Shown here in pieces: positions 1 to 5,701 of a DNA stretch of 7,967 nucleotides (positions within the stretch are counted from its first letter, which is position 1; each line of letters opens with the position of its first letter). Where the stretch lies: positions 1 through 7,967 of the forward strand of contig JAILNY010000152.1 of NCBI GenBank assembly GCA_024691105.1, read 5' to 3'. A program made the position numbers and the translations under genes. Below the pieces are notes generated by a model. It was given only the letters and a program-made list of their open reading frames with translations, was not told the DNA's origin and did not search any database. This stretch comes from Treponema sp. GTDB lineage: Bacteria > Spirochaetota > Spirochaetia > Treponematales > Treponemataceae.

Positions 1-2081
1 GCGGCGGCGCGTTCCTGGAACATTTTCTTTACGGCTTCGGCAAAGAGCTTGTCTTGACTATTCATCTCTGGAACAGAGAAGATTGGCTGGCCGTCAGTTT
101 CGGAAACACGGAAAATTTTTCTCGGGTCGGCTTTGTATGCCGGAGAAGATTTTGCATTTACCCACCAGTTCAATACAGCGATAACGCAGGTAATGTATTT
201 AATAAGATTTGCATTTGTTGCAGTTACGTTATTCGTTCGCTGCTTTGCGTTCAGCAGAACATCAAGGCGTTTTGAAACAGGTGTATCAATACCAAAATGA
301 TAACAGTCCCATGGATTTTCAACTCCGTTAATGTGACCGTTTGGCGGGTCGACAAGACCTGCCTGACGAGACAAATCAGAAAAGCCCGAAAGCATATAAG
401 CAAGACGTGTCGAAAGTGCGATGTACTTATTGTCATTTACAGGACGCTCAAGCAAAAGCTGTTCAAATGTAAAATGCGGAAGGAACAAATATTTTGTCTG
501 CCAGTAAAGTGTATTAATTGTTTTTTTACCAAGCTGTGTTGTTCCAAAGTTTGGCTGAGTGTAAGTCTGGTTTACAAGATTCTTTAATTCTTCTGCATAT
601 TTTCTGTTAAATAAATCTTCGCGGTAAGCAGGAAATTCATTTATACCTTCAACGATTGAATCGCGTTTGTCAGCAAGAAGAGGATTTGCTTCTACATTAA
701 ACTGGATGCTGTGGCATGCCATAAAAAAGTCTTCAAGAATTTTAAGAAGAACAATTGTAATATGAAGAGGATTTTTTGGAGACAGATAAAGGAATGGCTC
801 GCCAAGTTCGTAAAGCGGTTCAAAATATGGATACATGTCAGGAAAATCTTCGAGCGACAAAAATCCTGCCTGAGGGAACATCTGGTCAAGAAGCTTAAGA
901 CCTGTTTTTACCATTTCAGTTTTTTCTTCAACAGGCTTTTCTGGTTCTGCGGCAGCTTTCTTTTCTGCTTCGATTTTTTTCTTTTCTGCTTCCAGTTCTT
1001 CCTGTGTCTTTTTCTTCTCTGGTAAAATTAAATCAAATTTTTTAAGTCCGACAAATCCAAGAATTGTACTTATTTCCTGTGTAAAGAATTTTGGATAAGT
1101 CACAAACGAAGTTCCGCACATACGCATGAGCAGAGGATAAAGGCCTGCAGCACACTGCTGGTGAATGTAAACCCATTCTGTGATTGCTTCTTTTGCAAGC
1201 ATCTGGAATTTATCTTTGTTTGCCTTTGGATATTTCATTATGTCGGTATAGATGTCTTTGATAATCTGAGTAATTGTCGCATCGCCAAGGTAGTACACAG
1301 TGATAACCTGTTTGTAAATTGCTTTTACAAAAGGAACAAGTTCACTTACAAGAACAACCTTGTCGGTATTTTCAAATTCAACGTATGCAAGCTTGATGTC
1401 GCGTGTATTCCACATTGCAACCTTGCGCAGGAATCTGAATTTTAAATCTGTCTCATTCTGGATTTTTGCCTTGTATGTGTCAGGGCTGTTCTGGATTATT
1501 GTTTTTACGACAGTGATAAATGTCTGAATATGTTCGATATGATTTTTGAGAGTCACTTCGACAAAGCCAGGGAGAACGCGTTCTGTGCCGTCTTTCATAA
1601 GAGGGCGCAAAAAGTTGAACATGCCCCAGTTCTTTTTGATATTGTATTCGGCTGACATCATAAGGCGGTCAATCAACTGGTTGTCTTTTTGAGAAATGGA
1701 CGGAAGGTCTGGAACGTGTTTTACTTTTTTGCCGGATGCGCCGCCTGCGGTTTGACCAGCTCCTGTTTTTGCGCCCGACGAGCTTGAAGAGGTTCCCGAT
1801 TGAGAGAAAGAGCCTGAGCTTGAAGAGGAAGACGATGAGACAGGGGCACTTGTCTGGCCTGTGGCTTTGGAGTGGCTTCGATGTTGAACGGCTCTTTTTG
1901 GGAGCTTTGAATAATCAACTGGAACAGATTTTTCTACAAAGATTTCACCGCCAAGAACTTTTGTCATTTTTGCGGCTTCTTCCGGATCAATCATTCCGAT
2001 GTTGCGTCGTGTATTTTCAAGTGTTCCAGGTTCAAAGACTGCCTGAGGTTGTTTTCTTTTAAATTCGATATCGTCTGCCAT
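1..2081 (-). CDS. Large soluble protein of unknown function (3' end cut by window edge)
   Basis: I do not recognise this gene. The frame is open from the ATG at 2081-2079 to the left edge (693 complete codons, no stop). The start is set by a Shine-Dalgarno AAGAGG about 8 nt upstream. Visible layout: a compact N-terminal segment (residues 1-60, with GTLENTRRNIG and DPEEAAKM); a low-complexity Ser/Gly/Ala/Thr linker (about 64-122, including eight consecutive Ser at 82-89); a long region rich in aromatic and hydrophobic residues but without clear membrane helices (about 125-352); a Lys/Glu/Ala-rich, probably helical or coiled segment (about 355-392, with EELEAEKKKIEAEKK); and a second ordered region (about 393-685). 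The last visible residues are FQERAA. No signal peptide is seen, so a cytoplasmic location is inferred. It is probably a lineage-restricted spirochaete protein. No catalytic motif was found, so no function is proposed. Confidence 0.9.
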   Translation of the reverse strand, partial: MADDIEFKRKQPQAVFEPGTLENTRRNIGMIDPEEAAKMTKVLGGEIFVEKSVPVDYSKLPKRAVQHRSHSKATGQTSAPVSSSSSSSSGSFSQSGTSSSSSGAKTGAGQTAGGASGKKVKHVPDLPSISQKDNQLIDRLMMSAEYNIKKNWGMFNFLRPLMKDGTERVLPGFVEVTLKNHIEHIQTFITVVKTIIQNSPDTYKAKIQNETDLKFRFLRKVAMWNTRDIKLAYVEFENTDKVVLVSELVPFVKAIYKQVITVYYLGDATITQIIKDIYTDIMKYPKANKDKFQMLAKEAITEWVYIHQQCAAGLYPLLMRMCGTSFVTYPKFFTQEISTILGFVGLKKFDLILPEKKKTQEELEAEKKKIEAEKKAAAEPEKPVEEKTEMVKTGLKLLDQMFPQAGFLSLEDFPDMYPYFEPLYELGEPFLYLSPKNPLHITIVLLKILEDFFMACHSIQFNVEANPLLADKRDSIVEGINEFPAYREDLFNRKYAEELKNLVNQTYTQPNFGTTQLGKKTINTLYWQTKYLFLPHFTFEQLLLERPVNDNKYIALSTRLAYMLSGFSDLSRQAGLVDPPNGHINGVENPWDCYHFGIDTPVSKRLDVLLNAKQRTNNVTATNANLIKYITCVIAVLNWWVNAKSSPAYKADPRKIFRVSETDGQPIFSVPEMNSQDKLFAEAVKKMFQERAA

Positions 2082-2101
2082 ATAAAATTCCTCTTACAAA
2101 A

Positions 2102-2120
2102 TATCGGCTATATTATCGGC
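2102..2120. repeat. Short direct repeat TATCGGC over the -10 region
   Basis: TATCGGC occurs at 2102-2108 and again at 2114-2120, a 12-bp period close to one helical turn. The copies flank and overlap the candidate -10 box of the large unknown gene. This is a possible operator half-site pair, but the unit is short and could be chance. Confidence 0.25.
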
Positions 2121-2135
2121 AAAAAAAATTGTCTA
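2107..2135 (-). promoter_or_regulatory. Candidate sigma70-type promoter of the large unknown gene
   Basis: On the minus strand, TAGACA (2135-2130, 5/6 to TTGACA) is followed after 17 bp by TATAGC (2112-2107, 4/6 to TATAAT). Transcription would start near 2100. That leaves a leader of about 20 nt which keeps the AAGAGG Shine-Dalgarno of the gene starting at 2081. The 17-bp spacer contains a run of eight T. The call rests only on consensus matching. Confidence 0.4.
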
Positions 2136-2204
2136 ATTTAGCAGGAATTATTCACCCCGCCTTGATAAATTCAATTTAACTTCTATATTAGAGTTGCACC
2201 AATA

Positions 2205-3275
2205 TTATAGACGCAGTTTACTGCGTTTTGCAATTGCAGGAAAATCTTTTAGAATAATTTTGTTGCCGTCAGCGTCAAGAAGAGTTCCTTCGAGTGTTCC
2301 AAAAATTGTGTTGTAGCTGGATTTTATTGCGACAATATCAATTGTCCGCGAAATCAGGTTTTTTGGTGTGAATGTCAGGTCAACCATACTTTCGATATCC
2401 TGGATGATCCAGTTTTGCGCAAGCCCGAACGGATGTGTGATATTTACGGGCGGCATTGTTGTGGTTTTGCCGTCTGCAAAAAGTATGTTGTCGTTGTAGC
2501 TGTCTGTGTCGACAGAGTCGAGCGAAGTCATCGAGAGTCTGAATCCGATTTTTTTACCGTCAATTTCACCGCAGGCTGTGATGTTTTCGCCGCTTGTGAT
2601 GAATTTATAGTAGGAACGGTTTTCAAACAAAAAGCCAAAGCCGTTTTTATTCTGGAATGACTCTAAAAGGTCGCCGGATTTTAGTATAAAATTCATTCTG
2701 CCCGAAATCGGTGTAAAGGCGTACCAGGTTGCAGAACAGCGTCGCATTGTCGGTGCCGGTTTTACCGAGAGGACTTCACCGGAAGCTTCGTTTGAAAAGC
2801 GGCCGAGGAACGAAAGTTCTACAAACGGACGAAGGCTGTCGCCTTTGACTTTTAGCTTTATCGAAAGTCTGTCCTGATTGTGGTCCCAGCCGATTCTAAT
2901 ATAGCGCGTGCGGGCGGTACTTACGCAGACTGCTTTTGCAAGTTTTTTTGGAATTAAGTGAATGCGAAGACCCAGGAAAATACGGTAAACATATTTGACG
3001 TTGTTTTTTTTGTTCCAGAGTGAAATTTCGGCCATGTTAACGATTTTGTTGTCAAAGATGTCGATTGAGCCGATGTAATCTTCAAACGAAAAATAATAAA
3101 TCAGTCGACCGCGGATTCTAAGGCGTGAAAAAATCGGCGGAAGTGGAATTCCTAAAAACGGAGCTCTGACACCTGCAATATCGAGTTTATCTGGAAGCGA
3201 ATTAAAGGTTCCAAAAACAGGCTTTTGATGAGAGATAATTTTTTCTGGTGCCGGAGAGATTTTTCGACTGTACAT
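2205..3275 (-). CDS. DUF2804-like protein of unknown function
   Basis: A 356-aa protein whose C-terminal half resembles the DUF2804 family (recognised from memory of the family pattern). The family-like pieces are SGRMNF near 191-196, NDNILFADGK at 261-270, VDLTFTP at 298-304, FGTLEGTLLDADG at 325-337, and the tail that follows. The family has no firmly established biochemical role. No signal peptide or membrane helix is obvious, so a soluble cytoplasmic protein is likely. The usual family ending, as I recall it (a Glu, then Arg-Trp), is missing; the protein ends RSKLRL. It is also shifted towards basic residues in the first 150 positions. The ATG at 3275 is 24 bp after the pheA stop and has no Shine-Dalgarno. 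A TATAAT box ends 7 nt before it, so it may be translated from a leaderless mRNA, by read-through from pheA, or both. Confidence 0.7.
   Translation of the reverse strand: MYSRKISPAPEKIISHQKPVFGTFNSLPDKLDIAGVRAPFLGIPLPPIFSRLRIRGRLIYYFSFEDYIGSIDIFDNKIVNMAEISLWNKKNNVKYVYRIFLGLRIHLIPKKLAKAVCVSTARTRYIRIGWDHNQDRLSIKLKVKGDSLRPFVELSFLGRFSNEASGEVLSVKPAPTMRRCSATWYAFTPISGRMNFILKSGDLLESFQNKNGFGFLFENRSYYKFITSGENITACGEIDGKKIGFRLSMTSLDSVDTDSYNDNILFADGKTTTMPPVNITHPFGLAQNWIIQDIESMVDLTFTPKNLISRTIDIVAIKSSYNTIFGTLEGTLLDADGNKIILKDFPAIAKRSKLRL
2210..2227. other. Hairpin at the 3' end of the DUF2804 gene
   Basis: ACGCAG (2211-2216) and CTGCGT (2221-2226) form a perfect 6-bp stem with a TTTA loop, just inside the stop codon of the DUF2804 gene. 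On the minus-strand transcript it is followed by CUAUAAUAUU rather than a U-run, so it is a poor intrinsic terminator in that direction. On the plus strand it runs into TTTT, but no plus-strand gene precedes it. It may protect the 3' end or be incidental. Confidence 0.25.
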
Positions 3276-3282
3276 TTGTTCT

Positions 3283-3310
3283 ATTATATCACAAAGAGTT
3301 TATTCTTCAA
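3283..3310 (-). promoter_or_regulatory. Candidate extended -10 promoter for the DUF2804 gene
   Basis: On the minus strand TTGAAG (3310-3305, 4/6) is followed after 16 bp by a perfect TATAAT (3288-3283). TG sits one base upstream of it (TGATATAAT), giving an extended -10. The -35 lies within the last codons of pheA. Only 7 nt separate the -10 from the ATG at 3275, so the predicted start point falls on or one base before the start codon. Confidence 0.5.
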
Positions 3311-4142
3311 CATAGAACCCGGGCGAAATTACGTCGATGCATTCCTGGGCAAGTTTTTCTAAGAGCGCGATTCCCTGGTCGGTCATAAGCGAGCCCTGAA
3401 CTTCTGTGTAAAAATAATACTGCCATGGAACGTCTTTTACCGGATGACTTTTGAGCGACTTTAAATTGTAGCCTGAGTCACCAAATACTTTGATGGCCTT
3501 TGCAAGAGCGCCTGGAGCGTCTTTAATAGTAAATAGAACGATAAACGTGCAGTCTTTTGCCTTGTTTACAAAAGCAGGTCTGTGATTTGAAAAGACCGCA
3601 AAGCGCGTTGTGTTCTGATCGTTTTCGTTTATGTTTTTCTGGATAACGTCAAGACCATAAAGGGCGGCTGCTTCTTCGCTGCCGATTGAGGCAAGGGATT
3701 TATCTCCTTTTTTAGAAACCATTTCTGCAGCGACGGCTGTATTAGATGCGTACTCTGCTTTAAGTCCGTGCTCCTGAATAAAGCCCATGCACTGATCAAT
3801 TGCCTGCTGGTGGCTGACAACGGTTTTAATATCGGAAAGCTGTGCGCCTTTTACACCGAGAAGGGTCTGGTCAATGCGCTGCTTGAACATACGGATAATA
3901 TGCAGCCGCCCGCGGAACATTAAATCAAATACCTGGTTAACGTCACCGGCAAAGCTGTTTTCAAGCGGGAGAACGGCATAATCACATTCATTTTTTTCTA
4001 CGGACTCGTAGGCCTTTGCAAAAGACGGATAAGAAACAAGTTCGCCTTCTGGAAAGAGCTTTCTTGCGGCAATATAGGCAAAAGCGCCTTTAATTCCGCA
4101 GAATGCAATTTTTTGTGTTGTTTTTTCTATTAAATCCGACAT
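3300..4142 (-). CDS. pheA: Prephenate dehydratase with ACT domain
   Basis: Converts prephenate to phenylpyruvate, the committed step towards phenylalanine, in the cytoplasm. The 280-aa length fits a mono-functional enzyme without a fused chorismate mutase. The catalytic PDT domain (about 10-187) shows IAFCGIKGAFAY near the N-terminus, PLENSFAGDV (59-68), SHQQAIDQC (110-118), GSEEAAALYGL (154-164) and the catalytic TRF motif (Thr179-Arg180-Phe181). The ACT regulatory domain (about 198-275) starts with the family-typical DAPGAL (208-213) and contains PWQYYFY (239-245). The canonical GALV and ESRP phenylalanine-binding motifs appear as GALA (211-214) and KSHP (231-234), so feedback inhibition may be weaker or altered. 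The frame stays open back to an ATG at 4247, but that would overlap MATE by 86 bp and add residues foreign to the family. The ATG at 4142 is chosen. It has no Shine-Dalgarno, lies 19 bp after the MATE stop, and has a strong promoter immediately upstream. Confidence 0.93.
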   Translation of the reverse strand: MSDLIEKTTQKIAFCGIKGAFAYIAARKLFPEGELVSYPSFAKAYESVEKNECDYAVLPLENSFAGDVNQVFDLMFRGRLHIIRMFKQRIDQTLLGVKGAQLSDIKTVVSHQQAIDQCMGFIQEHGLKAEYASNTAVAAEMVSKKGDKSLASIGSEEAAALYGLDVIQKNINENDQNTTRFAVFSNHRPAFVNKAKDCTFIVLFTIKDAPGALAKAIKVFGDSGYNLKSLKSHPVKDVPWQYYFYTEVQGSLMTDQGIALLEKLAQECIDVISPGFYVEE

Positions 4143-4149
4143 TGCTGCA

Positions 4150-4178
4150 ATTATATAGAAATTATTGTGCGTTTTCAA
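4150..4178 (-). promoter_or_regulatory. Strong candidate promoter for pheA
   Basis: On the minus strand TTGAAA (4178-4173, 5/6) is followed after 17 bp by a perfect TATAAT (4155-4150). It overlaps the end of the MATE gene. Only 7 nt lie between the -10 box and the pheA ATG at 4142, which predicts a leaderless or nearly leaderless transcript. Confidence 0.6.
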
Positions 4179-5559
4179 CCGCGAGGTTTTTGAGCCATCG
4201 TTCCTTTTTAAGCCAGAAATGCGCAATTGCAATTTTAGGAATTTCAACTGCCTTGATAATTGCGTACATCATTACAGGTCCCATCGTAGTAAGCTTTGCC
4301 ATTATAAAAATTCCAGGAATTACGATAAACAGGTTTCCGATTCCGTCAACGAGAATGCCCATTATCGTATCTCCGCCGGCGCGGCTCACTGCAAACTGGC
4401 CGTTGATATAAACCCATAGCGGCATGTAAATTGCCATCACCAAAACCATTTTTGTACAGATGTCCTGAGAGTGCGCACTTAAATTGCTGAATACAACCGG
4501 CACTAAAAGCATGCACAAAAGACCGATACCCGTAAAGAAAAGTCCAAAAATTTTAGCACCGTTTAAAAGCCAGATCTTTTCCTGACGGGCCAGTTCCAGC
4601 TCGCCGCGCCCAAGGTCCTTTCCGATGATGACACCGGTCGATGTAATAATTCCACCAAAAGCTACAAAGAAAAGATTTGAGATTGCAAAGCTTGCCGACA
4701 TTCCCGAAACTACATCCGCACCACCGCGGCCGTTGTAAAGCGCAGTAGTAATTGTTTCTGCAATTGCCCAGACCATTTCTGAAAACATAATCATCCAGGC
4801 CTTATGGAAAATCTCGCCAAAGAGTTTAAAATTTACATGGAACATATCATATAAGTTTGCAGTAAAGTCTGGTCGCTTTTTTATCATGTAGCCGATAAAA
4901 AGAAGCGCTTCAGTTGTGCGCGCAATGATTGTTGCAATTGCAGCACCTTGGACTTCAAGTCGTGGAGCGCCTAAATTTCCATAAATAAAAATCCAGTTAA
5001 AGAATGTGTTTACAAAAGTTGCGATTATCGAAATTATAAGAGGAACTTTTACTTCTCCAATTTCGCGAAGCGATGAAGAAACCATTGCAGAAATTACCCA
5101 CGGAATTGCAATAAAGCCGATGAGGCGCATGTATTTTTCACCTTCATCAAGAATAATTTCTGCCTGGATATTTCCTTTTACCATGTAAGACAAAATTTCG
5201 CGAGGAATTACAAAGCACGAAAAAGAAAAAAGCGCCGCTACAAAAATTCCTGCCCAGATTTTAAAACAGAAAGACTGCTTCATTCCGTGTTTGTCTTTAG
5301 CGCCTGAAAACTGTGTTAAAAAAATTCCGCCGGCCATACAGATTGTATTTAAGAAAACCATAAAGACAAAAATAATCTGACCGGTAATATTTACGCCTGA
5401 CATTTTTATGTCGCCAAGACCAGCGACCATAAAGTTGTCGATAAGAGAAACTAAATTCTGAATCAACATCTGTGCCATTACAGGCAATGCAATCATGAGA
5501 GCTGATTTATAAAACGGAAGAGAACCAAAGCCACTGAAAAGAGAATTATTGTTTTTCAT
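4162..5559 (-). CDS. MATE-family multidrug/organic cation exporter
   Basis: An inner-membrane antiporter of the MATE family, which exports drugs, dyes or metabolites in exchange for Na+ or H+. The 465 residues are the usual family length and contain about 12 hydrophobic helices in two pseudo-symmetric halves. Family-like motifs are ALPVMAQ (24-30), LIDNFMVAGLGD in helix 1 (39-50), NWIFIYG (188-194), QGAAIAT (204-210) and AGGDT (394-398). Acidic residues inside predicted helices (Asp41 in helix 1, Glu261 and Glu268 around helix 7) are plausible cation-coupling sites by analogy with known MATE proteins. The substrate cannot be told from sequence. The ATG at 5559 has a weak Shine-Dalgarno (AGGT, about 6 nt upstream). 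It is the first gene of the minus-strand block, divergent from the DUF1538 gene; pheA follows 19 bp after its stop but has its own promoter. No link between export and phenylalanine synthesis is evident. Confidence 0.93.
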   Translation of the reverse strand: MKNNNSLFSGFGSLPFYKSALMIALPVMAQMLIQNLVSLIDNFMVAGLGDIKMSGVNITGQIIFVFMVFLNTICMAGGIFLTQFSGAKDKHGMKQSFCFKIWAGIFVAALFSFSCFVIPREILSYMVKGNIQAEIILDEGEKYMRLIGFIAIPWVISAMVSSSLREIGEVKVPLIISIIATFVNTFFNWIFIYGNLGAPRLEVQGAAIATIIARTTEALLFIGYMIKKRPDFTANLYDMFHVNFKLFGEIFHKAWMIMFSEMVWAIAETITTALYNGRGGADVVSGMSASFAISNLFFVAFGGIITSTGVIIGKDLGRGELELARQEKIWLLNGAKIFGLFFTGIGLLCMLLVPVVFSNLSAHSQDICTKMVLVMAIYMPLWVYINGQFAVSRAGGDTIMGILVDGIGNLFIVIPGIFIMAKLTTMGPVMMYAIIKAVEIPKIAIAHFWLKKERWLKNLAVENAQ

Positions 5560-5572
5560 AAATTACCTGAAA

Positions 5573-5584
5573 GTATCCTGATAC
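5573..5584. promoter_or_regulatory. 12-bp palindrome upstream of the MATE start
   Basis: GTATCCTGATAC is an inverted repeat with perfect 5-bp arms around a CT centre, 13 bp upstream of the MATE ATG. It overlaps a weak possible -10 (GATACT, minus strand 5577-5572) that has TTGTTC 17 bp further upstream (5600-5595). It could be a repressor operator for the exporter. No regulator gene is present in the window. Confidence 0.3.
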
Positions 5585-5640
5585 AAAATGCAAAGAACAA
5601 AAATCGCGCGATGCATTAATTCGCATGATTTTACAAATAA

Positions 5641-5661
5641 ACTGTTATATCAATTATCAGT
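5641..5661. promoter_or_regulatory. 21-bp imperfect palindrome between MATE and DUF1538 genes
   Basis: The stretch reads ACTG..TA.....TA..CAGT around a central C. Seven of ten arm positions pair, with outer arms ACTG and CAGT perfect. It ends 5 bp before the -35 box of the DUF1538 promoter, a normal position for an activator or repressor site. Its symmetry and place support a regulatory role; AT-richness makes chance possible. Confidence 0.35.
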
Positions 5662-5666
5662 CAAAG

Positions 5667-5695
5667 TTGAATAAATTTCAATCTGTCATTATTAT
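5667..5695 (+). promoter_or_regulatory. Candidate promoter of the DUF1538/P-II operon
   Basis: TTGAAT (5667-5672, 4/6) is followed after 17 bp by TATTAT (5690-5695, 5/6). The GTG start codon of the DUF1538 gene begins 7 nt downstream of the last -10 base (6 nt between), so the predicted transcription start coincides with the start codon. No Shine-Dalgarno is present. Confidence 0.5.
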
Positions 5696-5701
5696 GAAAC
5701 T

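Noticed and set aside
54..2062. Several plus-strand open frames of 60-110 codons opposite the large unknown gene
   Set aside because: They lie antisense to a continuous 693-codon frame with good coding character, lack ribosome-binding sites and have Cys/Phe/Lys-rich compositions typical of antisense translation.
2210..2227. Hairpin considered as an intrinsic terminator for the DUF2804 gene
   Set aside because: It lies before the stop codon and is not followed by a U-run on the minus-strand transcript; kept only as an unexplained hairpin.
4143..4247. An upstream in-frame ATG that would lengthen PheA by 35 residues
   Set aside because: It overlaps the 3' end of the MATE gene by 86 bp, adds sequence unlike any prephenate dehydratase, and a strong promoter (4150-4178) lies between it and the ATG at 4142.
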